The position numbers and the translations under genes are program-made. Below, piece after piece: positions 25,552 to 33,858 of a stretch of DNA of 38,489 nt. How positions within the stretch are numbered: the first letter of the stretch is position 1; every line of letters begins with the position of its first letter. This stretch comes from JBCCGI01 sp039029355 (lineage in GTDB: Bacteria > Planctomycetota > UBA1135 > GCA-002686595). The notes beneath the pieces were generated by a model. The model worked only from the letters and a program-made list of their open reading frames with translations, had not been told where the DNA came from and ran no database searches. Where the stretch lies: contig JBCCGI010000079.1 in the NCBI GenBank assembly GCA_039029355.1, positions 1 through 38,489 of the forward strand, in the 5' to 3' direction.

Positions 25552-26769
25552 TTAGGAGTTGTGCGGTCCGGACCGGTGGAAAGCGCTCGCGAAGCCGAGC
25601 CCGCCGGAGACGCAGAGCGTCGCCAGCCCGTGCTCGGCGCCGCGCCGCTTGAGCTCGTGCAGCAGCGTCACGACGATCCGCGTTCCGGTCGCGCCGATCG
25701 GATGTCCGAGGGCGATCGAGCCCCCGTTGACGTTGAGCCGATCCTGGGGCAGCGAGAGCTCGCGGTCGCAGGCCAAAACCTGGGCCGCGAAGGCCTCGTT
25801 GAGCTCGACCAGGTCGTACGCATCCGGCGCGAGGCCGTTGGCGGCCGCCAGCTCGGCGCAGGCGGGCACCGGGCCGATGCCCATGCGCTTGGGGTCGACG
25901 CCGACCTGGGCCGAGGCGCCGATCCAGGCCAGCGGCTCCAGGCCCAGCTCGTCGGCGCGCTCGGCGCTCATGACGAGCACGGCGGCGGCGCCGTCGGTGA
26001 TTCCCGAGGAGTTGCCGGCGGTCACGGTGCCGGCATCGCGGTCGAAGACCGGCCTGAGCTTGCCCAGCCCCTCGATCGTGGCGCCCGCGCGGGGATGCTC
26101 GTCGGCCTCGACCACGGTCTCGCCCTTGCGGGTCTTGACGGTGACCGGCGACAGCTCGTCCGCGAAGCGGCCGGCCTCGATCGCGGCCTCGGCCTTGTGC
26201 TGACTGCCCACGGCGAAGGCGTCCTGCTCGTCGCGCGAGATGCCCAGGTCCTGGGCCAGGCCCTCGGCGGTCTCCCCCATCACCATGTCGGCGAGCGGGC
26301 AGACGAAGCCATCCTTGTACATCGAGTCGACAACCGGCGCGTGCCCCAGTCGGTAGCCGCGGCGCATCTTCGGAAGGAAGAAGGGGAGGCCGCTCATGCT
26401 CTCCACGCCGCCGGCCACGGCCACGTCGACGCGGCCCTGGGCGACCGCGTCGGCGGCCAGGTCGATCGACTTCAGCCCCGAGGCGCAGGCCATGTTGACG
26501 GTCCAGGCGGGCGTCGCCTGGGGGATCCCCGCCCGCACCGACACCTGGCGCGCGACGTTGGGGCCCCCGCCGGCCTGGCGGCCGTTGCCGAAGACCAGCT
26601 CTCCGACGAGCTCGGGATCGACGCCCGAGCGGGCCAGGAGGTCGCGCACCAGCGAGCTGCCGAGATCGGCGGCACTGAGGTCCGCAAAGGACCCCAGGTA
26701 CTTCCCGATCGGGGTGCGCAGGGCGTGGGTGACCACGACCGGCCTCTGTCGTGTGGACGTCGTGGGCAT
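25552..26769 (-). CDS. Thiolase (acetyl-CoA C-acyltransferase), copy 2
   Basis: The 405-residue protein has the full catalytic set: Cys95 in VNMACASGLK, NEAFAAQ, His356 in GHPIGATG and Cys386 in TLCVSGGLG. It differs clearly from copy 1 (for example NMACASG versus NRLCGSG, and LCVSGGLG versus CIGGGQG), so the two are not a recent duplication and probably prefer different chain lengths or directions. The ATG encoding MPTTSTRQRP is chosen; the frame is open well upstream but over the divergent promoter region. It is the first gene of the nine-gene minus-strand cluster, and the promoter should lie in 26770-27001. Confidence 0.9.
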   Translation of the reverse strand: MPTTSTRQRPVVVTHALRTPIGKYLGSFADLSAADLGSSLVRDLLARSGVDPELVGELVFGNGRQAGGGPNVARQVSVRAGIPQATPAWTVNMACASGLKSIDLAADAVAQGRVDVAVAGGVESMSGLPFFLPKMRRGYRLGHAPVVDSMYKDGFVCPLADMVMGETAEGLAQDLGISRDEQDAFAVGSQHKAEAAIEAGRFADELSPVTVKTRKGETVVEADEHPRAGATIEGLGKLRPVFDRDAGTVTAGNSSGITDGAAAVLVMSAERADELGLEPLAWIGASAQVGVDPKRMGIGPVPACAELAAANGLAPDAYDLVELNEAFAAQVLACDRELSLPQDRLNVNGGSIALGHPIGATGTRIVVTLLHELKRRGAEHGLATLCVSGGLGFASAFHRSGPHNS

Positions 26770-27001
26770 CGGCCTCAGCTGGGGTTTTGGCGGGCGGAGA
26801 CGTCCGATTCCGGGCCAAACCCGGGCGAATCCCCGCAAAAGAGGGCAAACAGGATAGGGCTGAGGCCAGGGGGACGCAAGCACCGGCGGCCGCGCCCTGA
26901 TTCTGTGGGGCCGAGACGCCCGGGTAGGGTGCCGGGCCGCGATCGAGTAGACTGAACAGGTCGCCGCGTCCCCCTGCGGCGCCCGAGGAACACCACTCAT
27001 C

Positions 27002-27943
27002 TTGGAACCGCGGATCGATCCGGACACGTCCGAGAACAGGCCCGAAGCGGGCCAACCCAAGCCGGCCCGCGCCGGCGAGCCGGCCGTCGCCCCCACGCGG
27101 GACGACGCGAAGCTCGACGCGCTGATCGCGCTGCTCGGCGACGAAACGCCCGGCGTCCGCGACGTCGCGCGCGACGAGCTCGAGCGCGCCGGCGAGACGG
27201 CGCTGCCGCACCTCCGCCGCGCGGCGCGCTCCGCGGACGCCGCCACCCGCGCCCGGGCGCGGTCGCTGCTGCTGCAGCTCGACCGCGCGCGCGCCCGGCG
27301 CCGCATGATCCAATACATCGGGCAGGGCGAGATCGACCTCGAGTCGGCGCTCTTCCTGATGTCGCGCCTCGAACGCCCCGACCTGGACGCACGCCCGTAC
27401 AAGAAGGCGCTCGACGCGTTCGCCGAGGCGGTGCGCCGGCGCCTGGACGAGGATCCGGGCCTGCTGCCTCCGATGGCGCTGGCCGACTACCTCGGCGGCG
27501 AGATCGGCTTCCGCGGCGAGGGCGAGAACTACCACCATCCGGACCGGATCTTCCTCCACCGCACGATCGAGACGCGCCAGGGGATGCCGCTCACGCTGAC
27601 GGCGATCTACCTGTTCGTCGCGCGGCGGGTCGGCATCCGCGCGGCGGCGCTGCCGATCCCGGGGCACGTGCTGCTGCGGGTCTACGGCACCGACCGCCCG
27701 ATCCTCCTCGATCCGTTCCGAGGCGGCGAGGTACGCACGCACCAGGAGTGCGTCGCCTACCTCGAGCGCCATGGCCTCGCGCCGCAGCCGAGCTGGTTCC
27801 ACGACGCCGGCGACGCGCTGCTGCTCCAGCGTCAGCTGATGAACCTGATGCAGAGCATGCGCCTGCGCGGTCTGGCGCGCGAAGCCCGCGAGACCTACAA
27901 GCTCGCCGCCCTCGTGGAGCTCCAGCGCTCCCGGCGCCCCTAG
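27002..27943 (+). CDS. SirB1-type transglutaminase-like protein
   Basis: The 313-residue protein has an N-terminal charged, helical half. From about residue 160 a Transglut_core2/SirB1-like domain follows: LADYLGGEIGFRGEGENYHHPDRIFLHRTIETRQGMPLTLTAIYLFVARRVGI and then LPIPGHVLLRV and LLDPFRGG. The Pro-Gly-His and Asp (LLDPF) positions fit the His and Asp of the transglutaminase-like triad. The usual Cys position is not obvious (the segment reads MPLTLTAIY), so peptidase activity is doubtful. The TTG at 27002 is the likely start, after a GAGGA-like site; no ATG is near. It is followed at 33 nt by the Lon N-domain gene. Confidence 0.75.
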   Translation: MEPRIDPDTSENRPEAGQPKPARAGEPAVAPTRDDAKLDALIALLGDETPGVRDVARDELERAGETALPHLRRAARSADAATRARARSLLLQLDRARARRRMIQYIGQGEIDLESALFLMSRLERPDLDARPYKKALDAFAEAVRRRLDEDPGLLPPMALADYLGGEIGFRGEGENYHHPDRIFLHRTIETRQGMPLTLTAIYLFVARRVGIRAAALPIPGHVLLRVYGTDRPILLDPFRGGEVRTHQECVAYLERHGLAPQPSWFHDAGDALLLQRQLMNLMQSMRLRGLAREARETYKLAALVELQRSRRP

Positions 27944-27976
27944 GCCAGCGAGCCAAAAGAGAGCCGAGCACCGCAC

Positions 27977-28624
27977 GTGGAACCGATCCCCTCCGCCTGG
28001 CCTCCGGAGCCCCTGGGCGAGCGCGCGGTCGTCCCGCTGTTCCCGCTCCCGCGTCTTTGGCTGTTCCCCCACGTGGTGCTGCCGCTGCACATCTTCGAGC
28101 GGCGCTACGTCCAGATGATCGAGGACTGCCTCGACGGCCCCGGCCGCATCGTCATCGGCACGGTGCCCCCGGGCTACGACGAACAGCTTGCGGGCTCGCC
28201 GCCGGTCCAGCCCATCGCCGGGCTGGGCGAGATCGGCCGCCACGAAAAGCTGCCCGACGGCCGCTACGACATCTGGCTCTACGGCCAGACGCGCGCGCAC
28301 ATCCGCGAGGTCGACAGCGACCGGCTCTACCGCAAGGTCGAGGTCGAGCCGATCGACGAGTCCGAGCCGGACGGCCCCGAGACCGAGGCCCTGCGCGAAG
28401 AGGTCACCGAGGCGATCCGCGCGCGGGTCGAGAAGGTGAAGGACGTGCCGGCCCAGGTGCCGCTGTCGGCCCTGGCCGACTTCCTCACGCTGAGAATGCC
28501 GCTGCCCCCGGAGGTGACCCAGGGGCTCTACAGCCAGCTCGATCCGGTGGCGCGGGCCAAGGCGGCGCTCCTGGAGCACAACCAGCGCCCGATCACCGGC
28601 TCCGACTCCGGCTCGGACGAGTAG
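27977..28624 (+). CDS. Lon N-terminal (substrate-binding) domain protein
   Basis: The 215-residue protein matches the stand-alone Lon N-domain (PUA-like) family. It has VVPLFPLPRLWLFPHVVLPLHIFERRYVQMI, then IGTVPPGYD, GLGEIGRHEKLPDGRYDIWLYGQTRAHI and a C-terminal helical hairpin. It has no AAA or protease domain. Such proteins are thought to bind protein substrates or act as adaptors; the role is not established. The GTG at 27977 is the start, and the gene follows the SirB1-like gene after 33 nt. It ends 4 nt before the convergent exonuclease III gene. Confidence 0.85.
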   Translation: MEPIPSAWPPEPLGERAVVPLFPLPRLWLFPHVVLPLHIFERRYVQMIEDCLDGPGRIVIGTVPPGYDEQLAGSPPVQPIAGLGEIGRHEKLPDGRYDIWLYGQTRAHIREVDSDRLYRKVEVEPIDESEPDGPETEALREEVTEAIRARVEKVKDVPAQVPLSALADFLTLRMPLPPEVTQGLYSQLDPVARAKAALLEHNQRPITGSDSGSDE

Positions 28625-28628
28625 GCCG

Positions 28629-29390
28629 CTACCCGAAGGTCGCGATCACCGGCGCGTGGTCGCTGGGCTTCTTGCCCCCGCGCGCTTCGAGGTCCACCTC
28701 GACTCCCGAGCAGGCCGCAAGCGCCGGCGGCGAGACCAGGAAGTGGTCGATCCGCAGCCCCTGGCCCTTCTTGAAGCCGAAGGTGCGGAAGTCCCACCAG
28801 GTGTAGACGCCCGGCTCTCCTGAGAACTTGCGCAGAGCGTCGCTGAGCCCGACCGACATCACGCCGGCCAGCGCCTCGCGCTCGGGCGTCGAGCAGAGGA
28901 TGTGCTCGCGCCACTTGTCGGGGTCGTAGACGTCGCGGTCGTCGAAGGTGACGTTGAAGTCGCCGCACAGCACGACCTTCTCGTCCATCGGGAAGTGGTC
29001 CTCGACATAGCGCGCGAGGCTGTCGAGCCACGCGAGCTTGTCCGCGTAGCGCGCCGCGCCGACCGACTGGCCGTTGACGACGTACAGGTTCAGCACCATC
29101 ACATCACCGACGGTCGCCGCGATCGCGCGCGCCTCGTCGCCGTCGCCGGGGAAGCCGCAGCGCACGTCTTCGAGCCCCGAGCGCGAGAGGATCGCGACGC
29201 CGTTGTAGGTGCGCTGGCCGAAGGTCGCGATCTCGTACCCGAGCTCCTCGATCGGCTCGCGCGGGAACTTGTCGTCGACGCACTTGGTCTCCTGCAGGCA
29301 GACGATGTCGGGGCGCTTCTCGACGAGCCAGGGAACGAGGCGCTCCATCCGAGCCCGTACGGAGTTCACGTTCCAGGTGGCGATTCGCAT
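28629..29390 (-). CDS. xthA: Exodeoxyribonuclease III
   Basis: The 253-residue protein is a complete exonuclease III / AP endonuclease. It starts MRIATWNVNSVRARMERL, and has DIVCLQETKC (metal-binding Glu), YNGVAILSR, NLYVVNGQ, VVLCGDFNV (catalytic Asp-Asn), TWWDFR, LRIDHFLVS and SDHAPVIATF (catalytic His). It repairs abasic sites and 3' blocks in DNA. Length is normal. It lies 3 nt after the stop of the decayed WD40 pseudogene (TGA-CGC-ATG), so its transcription may originally have depended on that unit. Confidence 0.95.
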   Translation of the reverse strand: MRIATWNVNSVRARMERLVPWLVEKRPDIVCLQETKCVDDKFPREPIEELGYEIATFGQRTYNGVAILSRSGLEDVRCGFPGDGDEARAIAATVGDVMVLNLYVVNGQSVGAARYADKLAWLDSLARYVEDHFPMDEKVVLCGDFNVTFDDRDVYDPDKWREHILCSTPEREALAGVMSVGLSDALRKFSGEPGVYTWWDFRTFGFKKGQGLRIDHFLVSPPALAACSGVEVDLEARGGKKPSDHAPVIATFG

Positions 29391-29393
29391 GCG

Positions 29394-30765
29394 TCAGAGG
29401 CCTTCGGCGGTCGCTAGGCTGAGCTCGGCCAGGTGGGAGTCGAGCTCGGCCCACAGCGACCGCAGCTCTTCCAACCGCGAGACGCCACGGTGCGCCGGCG
29501 CGGAGAACTCCGCGCGCAGCCGCGCGCGGTCGTCGAGCCGGACGATAGCGAGTCCGCGGACCGCTTGGTAGAGCTCTTCCCGCTCGGGCGCCTCGTCGAA
29601 GCGCAGCATCTCGGCGGCGACGTCGATGGCGGCCTCGGGCGACCCGGCGCGCAGCTCGCCGAGGGCGCGCGCGAGCGGCCCGTGGAGGCCCAGATCGCGC
29701 CCGTCGAGCTCGCGCGCGAGCCGCGCGGCGTCGTCGTACTCCTCGGCGGTGCGGCGCGGATCGAGCAGCACGTCGCGGGCGATGCGGTACATCCTCCACG
29801 CGTCCTCCTTGCGCGCGCGCACGAGCCGGCCGAGCTCCTCGCGCTGGTCGGGAGTGAGCTCCTCGATGCGGTCGAGCTCGTCCAGGATGCGCTCGGAGCT
29901 CCAGCCCACGTCGCGCAGCGAGAGCAGCTTGCGCATCGCCGGGGTCCCCGAGTGGAAGACGTGCAGCGCCCCCTCGGCGCGGACGGCGAGCCAGGACCCG
30001 CCGGGCGCCCACTTCGGCCGCTCGACCGCGCCGTTGAAGCGCGCGAGCTGGGCGACGATCGGCAGCTCGGCCAGCTCCCAGACGAACAGGTTGCCGTGCT
30101 CGTCCCCCACCGCGAGCGCGCTCCCGTCGGGCGAGAAGGCGAGGCCGCGGACGGCCGCCCGCTGGCCGCGCAGCACCTCGCACGACCGCCAGGTCCCGAC
30201 CTCCCAGACCTCGATGCTCCCCAGCGAGCTGCCCAGGGCGAGGCGCGTCCCGTCGGCCGAGAACTCGGCGACCGAGCAGCGTCCGAGGAACGGCACGAGC
30301 TCGGTCGCGCCGGTCTCCAGGTCGAAGATCGCGACCCGCCCTCAGGCCGCGATCAACCAGCGCCCGTCGGGGGAGACGCGCAGGCGGCCGATGGTGCGGC
30401 CTTCCAGCTCGCGGAAGACGCGGCACGTGTCGCCTTCGACGGTGTAGATGATGCCGTGGTGACTGAGGAAGAAGGCCCCGCGGCGCGGGTCGAAGACCAT
30501 CTGCGTGATCACCTTGTCGAGCGTAAGCACGGTCTTCTCGGCGCCGGTCACGAGGTCGAGCAGCTTGATCTCGCGCTTGCCGTACAGGACCCGTCCGCCG
30601 GCTTGATCCCAGGCGAAGAGCCCGGCACCGCTCGCCAGGAAGGCCTCCTCGGTCACCGCTGGCTCGGGGCTGAGCCGCAGCCGTACGAGCCCCTCGTGCT
30701 CCTCGCCGGCGAAGGTCAGGAGCTCGTCGCAGTCGGCCGAGAAGGACGGCTCGCCCACGCCACGC
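29394..30765 (-). pseudogene. WD40-like C-terminal remnant of a decayed kinase, with in-frame TGA
   Basis: The frame from about 30758 down encodes beta-propeller blades (FSADCDELLTFAGEE, MVFDPRRGAFFLSHHG, RLRVSPDGRWLIAA). It meets a TGA at 30342-30344 and continues in the same frame with GRVAIFDLETG, VAEFSADGTRLALGSSLG, LAFSPDGSALAVGDEHGNLF and a helical C-terminus. The natural reading across the stop is one propeller, so a single nonsense change (for example GGA to TGA) explains it. At the upstream end, near 30760-30770, the frame is lost. A GTG at 30296 could allow the last 300 residues to be made, but no such start is supported. Selenocysteine is not indicated: the context is an ordinary blade, and no Sec element was seen. 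Confidence 0.75.
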
Positions 30766-31504
30766 CCCCAGCGAGTGCATCACGCGCCGCGCCACCAGCC
30801 GCCGCGGCTCGCGCTGCTCGGCCTCGAACACCGCGCTGGACCCGCCGAGCGCCAGGCGGCGCACCAGGACGAACTCGCCCACCTGCGCGGCGGCCACCGC
30901 GCCGCTGGGCACCAGCAGCGCATCGCGCACCTCCTCGCCGGCGGGCGGATGCAGGAACGACGACGCGTCGTGCTCGCGGGCGAGCAGCTCGCGCACCTCG
31001 CGCTCGGTTTCCACGTCGCCGGCGCACGCGTCGCGAAGCGCCCTCTCGCGCTCGGCATCCGCGAGGTCGACCAGCCGCTCGACGATGCGGGCCAGCTCCT
31101 CGCTCTCGGCGGCGAGCCGGTCGAGGGCCTCGTAGAGCTCGAGCACGTCGTGCGCGCGCTCCTCGTAGCGCGCCAGCAGCTCGTCGAGCGGCAGCGGCGT
31201 GCGGCCGCCCCCGCGCTTGGTCGCCGCCTTGGCGCGCGCGTGGTCGACCAGCACCTGGCGCATGGCCCGCGCGGCGGTGTGGACGAAGTGGGTCTGGTCG
31301 ATCCACTCGGTCTCCGGATCGCGCACCAGCTTGAGGTAGGCCTCGTGGAGAAGCGCGGTCGGCTGGAGGGTGTGGCGCGTGGGCTGATCGCCCATGCAGC
31401 GGCGCGCGAGGGCGCGCAGCTCCTCATAGACGATCGGAAGCAGCTCGCGCGCGGCAGTGGGATCCCCCTCCGCCCGGCGGCGGAGCAGGGTGCGGGTCGG
31501 TCAT
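30766..31504 (-). pseudogene. Remnant of ECF sigma factor fused by deletion to a Ser/Thr kinase N-lobe
   Basis: An ATG at 31504 with a good ribosome site (TAGGAG, 8 nt upstream) opens the frame MTD, then one extra base shifts it. In the next frame the ECF sequence RTLLRRRAEGDPTAARELL, LPIVYEELRALARR and HTLQPTALLHEAYLKL follows, through VLVDHARAKAATKRGGG. Region 4 (helix-turn-helix) is missing. At about 31077 it runs in frame into RLVDLADAERERALRDACAG, the usual start of planctomycete kinases, then VGEFVLVRRLALGGSSAVFE and VARRVMHSLG (a kinase glycine loop; the catalytic Lys of VALK reads Arg). The remaining kinase is absent, and near 30766 the frame shifts into the WD40 part. At least four lesions mark this as a dead locus. 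Confidence 0.8.
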
Positions 31505-31587
31505 GCGGCGCTCCTACAGCCGATTGTCGCTCAAGAAGCGCGAACCGGAGCGGATTCCCACGCGCCTCCTTTCCGTGGTGGGGCCGG

Positions 31588-31608
31588 TTGGGTCCCCCCG
31601 GCAGGGAC
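31588..31608 (+). other. Hairpin upstream of the 2Fe-2S ferredoxin gene
   Basis: The 7-bp arms GGGTCCC (31588-31594) and GGGACCC (31602-31608) enclose a 7-nt loop. It lies just before a TAGAAT hexamer. Its role is unknown; it could be the tail of the preceding region or an operator-like site. Confidence 0.35.
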
Positions 31609-31614
31609 CCTAGA
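31609..31614 (+). promoter_or_regulatory. Candidate -10 box of the ferredoxin gene
   Basis: TAGAAT resembles a -10 hexamer. The same CTAGAAT heptamer occurs just upstream of the kinase gene (35159-35165). No good -35 was found, so this is tentative. A transcript from here would have a leader of about 55 nt. Confidence 0.25.
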
Positions 31615-31675
31615 ATGGCGGTTTGGGGTTTGCCCGGCGCGGGCGGACCCGACAGCACGCACGCGAGCAAGCACC

Positions 31676-32086
31676 ATGGGTGGATCCAACCCCTTCATCG
31701 AAGACGTCGACGCCAAGCTGCCGACACGCAAGTACACCGTCACGTTCCAGCCTGGGGACGTGAAGGTCGAGGTCGACCCCGAGGCCCTCCCCTACGCGCG
31801 GGACGGGCTGCCGGGTTCGATCCTCGACATCGCCCTCGGCGCGGGCATCGACCTCGATCACGCCTGCGGAGGCGTCTGCGCCTGCTCGACCTGCCACGTG
31901 GTCATCCGCAAGGGCTCCGAGTCCTGCAACGACGCGACCGAGGACGAAGAGGACATGCTCGACCAGGCACCGGGCCTCGAGCTGCTGTCGCGCCTGGCCT
32001 GCCAGGCCGTGCCGGACGGCTCGGTCGACGTTGTGGTCGAAGTGCCCGAGTGGAACCGCAACCTGGTCTCGGAGGAGCACCACTAG
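31676..32086 (+). CDS. 2Fe-2S ferredoxin (adrenodoxin/Isc Fdx type)
   Basis: The 136-residue protein has the [2Fe-2S] ligand pattern of vertebrate-type ferredoxins: Cys64, Cys70 and Cys73 in HACGGVCACSTCHVVI, and Cys109 in LACQAVPDG. DHACGGVCACSTC is close to the Isc ferredoxin signature. Acidic helix EDEEDMLDQAPG is the usual partner surface. It transfers single electrons, often in iron-sulfur cluster assembly; no isc genes are in the window. The ATG encoding MGGSNPFIED is chosen. The extra N-terminal 40 residues (EDVDAKLPTRKYTVTFQPGD and following) are part of the fold. It is followed by the decayed PDZ remnant, not by another intact gene. Confidence 0.9.
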   Translation: MGGSNPFIEDVDAKLPTRKYTVTFQPGDVKVEVDPEALPYARDGLPGSILDIALGAGIDLDHACGGVCACSTCHVVIRKGSESCNDATEDEEDMLDQAPGLELLSRLACQAVPDGSVDVVVEVPEWNRNLVSEEHH

Positions 32087-32158
32087 GCCGAAGGAAGCTC
32101 CCACGCGAAGGGCCGTCCCGATCGCGCCCTGCTGCTCGACGCTCGCGCTCACGTTCTC

Positions 32159-32188
32159 GTTCCATCCCACCGGGTTCCATCCCACCGG
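32159..32188 (+). repeat. Perfect 15-bp tandem duplication
   Basis: GTTCCATCCCACCGG occurs twice in direct tandem (32159-32173 and 32174-32188). It lies inside the decayed PDZ gene, where it would add five codons. Confidence 0.8.
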
Positions 32189-32567
32189 CGACGACGAGCG
32201 GCCGTACGACGACGTCCCCGGCCCCTCGCGGGCGGAGCCGCCCGACCCGGCCGAGCGCGTGGCCTGGCGCCAGGATCTCGAGAGACGCGCCGACCGAGGC
32301 CAAGCGCACGAGCGGCGTCGCCTCGGCCTCGGCAACAGAACCATGGCGGTCCAGCCCTGGTTCGTGCGCGGCAACGGACCGCGCGGGCCGGCTCACAACG
32401 CCGGCCTGCGGGGAACGACGTGATCGTCGCGGTGAGCGGCGAGTCACCCGACACAGTCGGCCCCTGCTCGCCTAGTGGAAGCGCCGCTTCGACCCGGGAG
32501 TGAAGTGACGCTGACGTTCCTCAACCCGAAGGGCGAGCGGCGCGAGGTTCGCTACCGCTTGCCCTGA
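32187..32567 (+). pseudogene. Frameshifted remnant of a PDZ-domain protein (possibly Trx7/PDZ type)
   Basis: No intact gene fills 32087-32576. Three frames together give a PDZ-like C-terminus. Frame 1 reads AVQPWFVRGNGPRGPAHNAGL to 32412. After one missing base, frame 2 reads NDVIVAVSGESPDTVG. Frame 3 reads RPLLA, a TAG, then WKRRFDPG. A final shift gives SEVTLTFLNPKGERREVRYRL and P, ending at TGA 32565-32567. The combined sequence has PDZ features: AHNAGLRGNDVIVAVSGES is the carboxylate-loop strand region, and the last piece forms the closing strands. The upstream acidic segment GDDERPYDDVPGPS fits the same family. The 5' limit is uncertain. Confidence 0.65.
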
Positions 32568-32576
32568 CACGCGCGC

Positions 32577-32912
32577 CTAGTCGCGCGGCTTCTCGGAGAG
32601 CTTGTCGCGCTTCTCCTCGATCGCCTTCCAGTCGTCGGCGTCGTCCATCGGGTCCTGCTGGTCGGAGATGATCGGCCACTCACCAGCCAGGCGCGCGTTG
32701 ATCTCTTTGTACTCTTCCCACTTCTCAGGAATCTCGTTCTCGTCGAAGATCGCCTCGGCCGGGCACTCGGGAACGCAGGCGCCACAGTCGATGCACTCGT
32801 CGGGGTTGATGACGAGGAAGTTCTCACCCTCGTAGAAGCAATCGACCGGGCAAACGGCCACGCAGTCGGTGTACTTGCAGTTGATGCAGGGTTCAGCGAC
32901 GACGAACGTCAT
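32577..32912 (-). CDS. fdxA: Seven-iron ferredoxin (3Fe-4S plus 4Fe-4S)
   Basis: The 111-residue protein starts MTFVVAEPCINCKYTDCVAV and matches Azotobacter ferredoxin I in ligand spacing. Cys9, Cys17 and Cys50 hold the 3Fe-4S cluster; Cys21, Cys40, Cys43 and Cys46 hold the 4Fe-4S cluster; Cys12 and Cys25 are the extra conserved cysteines. The C-terminal tail (EKWEEYKEINARLAGEWPII) is also family-typical. It is a low-potential electron carrier. A GAGGAG ribosome site lies 7 nt before the ATG. A TATAGG hexamer at 32972-32977 on the minus strand may be the -10 box. Confidence 0.95.
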   Translation of the reverse strand: MTFVVAEPCINCKYTDCVAVCPVDCFYEGENFLVINPDECIDCGACVPECPAEAIFDENEIPEKWEEYKEINARLAGEWPIISDQQDPMDDADDWKAIEEKRDKLSEKPRD

Positions 32913-32971
32913 GAAGGGCTCCTCGCGATAGTCCTTTGAAGAAAGCTCCCGGCGGTCCGGGCGGGGAGAAT

Positions 32972-32977
32972 CCTATA
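32972..32977 (-). promoter_or_regulatory. Candidate -10 box of the seven-iron ferredoxin gene
   Basis: Minus-strand TATAGG about 60 nt upstream of the ATG sits in an A/T-richer patch of otherwise GC-rich DNA. No consensus -35 is seen. Confidence 0.3.
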
Positions 32978-33029
32978 GTTCGGGGCCACGCGAGCGGAAG
33001 CCCGGAGCGCCCAATCCCTTGCGATTTCC

Positions 33030-33067
33030 TGCGCCTCCCCGGGCCCTACGGCCGGGGGGGAGGCGCA
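33030..33067 (-). terminator. Strong hairpin after the secreted-protein gene
   Basis: TGCGCCTCCCC (33030-33040) pairs perfectly with GGGGAGGCGCA (33057-33067), with further GGCC pairing inside. It begins about 10 nt beyond the stop at 33078. There is no T tract, so it may be a terminator without U-tail or an mRNA-end stabiliser. Confidence 0.5.
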
Positions 33068-33077
33068 GCGGTCAGCT

Positions 33078-33827
33078 CTACTGCACCGTGAGGTTCAGCG
33101 GCTCCGAAATCGCGTCCACGGGGCATGGCGCGGTCAGGTCCAGCACCACGAAGTCGAGGATCAGGTCTACCCCCTGGAAGCTCGGCAGATCCGGCACGGC
33201 GAGGAACGGATCCGTGCTGCGCCCGTTCTCATCCAGCGTCCCGAAGAAGTTCCCGAACACCCCCGTGTCGACGAGCGCGATCTGGAAGATCGCGTCGGCG
33301 TCGAGCGGAATGGTGCCTCCGCAGGTGGGGATGCCGCCGGTGTTGATACCGGCCGCCATCATGAAATAGGTCTGGTTCGGATAGTCCGGCGCGCAGATCT
33401 GCACGGTGCGGGTCTCTCCTACCTTGACCTCGCCGAGCGTTGAGATCGCGCCTTGAACACCGGTGCTGATCTCCACGTCAGTCGACACGATGCCGACCTC
33501 GGGCACGGTGAAGTCGATGCGGTACTTGCCCGGCGCAAAGGGCACGCCGGCGTCGTCGGCCTGATCCCACTCGGCGGTGAACGTACCGCCCGGCGGCACG
33601 AGGATCGCGAGCAGGAAGCAGCCGGGCGTGAAGACGAGCGCGCCGGACTCATCGTACACCTGGTAGGGGCAGAGGTTCGTGATCAGAAGCGCGCTGGTGT
33701 CGTTCGTGAACGACATCGTGAACGGGCAATCGACCGGGGCGACCGAGGGCCCGACGGAGTAGGTGACCGACGACTGGGCCACCGCGGGAGCGGCGAGCAG
33801 CAAAGCTGCGAGCAGCGAGCGAAGCAT
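33078..33827 (-). CDS. Secreted protein of unknown function
   Basis: The 249-residue protein starts with a clear signal peptide (MLRSLLAALLLAAPAVAQ, predicted cut after AVAQ or AVA). The mature part is strand-rich and acidic, with several Cys, including Cys in VDCPFTM, TNLCPYQV, TPGCFLL, VQICAPDY and IPTCGG. It may be an Ig-like or immunoglobulin-fold extracellular domain; no known family is recognised. A perfect AAGGAGG ribosome site lies 5 nt before the ATG. A perfect 11-bp hairpin lies upstream at 33859-33882, in the likely leader or at the end of the preceding gene. Confidence 0.75.
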   Translation of the reverse strand: MLRSLLAALLLAAPAVAQSSVTYSVGPSVAPVDCPFTMSFTNDTSALLITNLCPYQVYDESGALVFTPGCFLLAILVPPGGTFTAEWDQADDAGVPFAPGKYRIDFTVPEVGIVSTDVEISTGVQGAISTLGEVKVGETRTVQICAPDYPNQTYFMMAAGINTGGIPTCGGTIPLDADAIFQIALVDTGVFGNFFGTLDENGRSTDPFLAVPDLPSFQGVDLILDFVVLDLTAPCPVDAISEPLNLTVQ

Positions 33828-33858
33828 GGTTTCCTCCTTCTGGTTGTCAGGGACAAGG

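Noticed and set aside
24758..28579. 1273-residue open frame on the minus strand
   Set aside because: It covers four real genes in other frames or strands; its Arg/Gly/Ala-rich composition is that of high-GC shadow frames.
30342..30344. In-frame TGA as selenocysteine
   Set aside because: The position is in an ordinary WD40 blade, the locus has other lesions, and no Sec insertion element was recognised.
29104..31395. 763-residue frame as one intact gene
   Set aside because: Only its first 210 residues have protein character (sigma and kinase remnants); afterwards it is a shadow of the WD40 and exonuclease frames.
31902..32447. Minus-strand frame opposite the PDZ remnant
   Set aside because: It overlaps the ferredoxin 3' end and has no family features, only Arg/Gly-rich composition.
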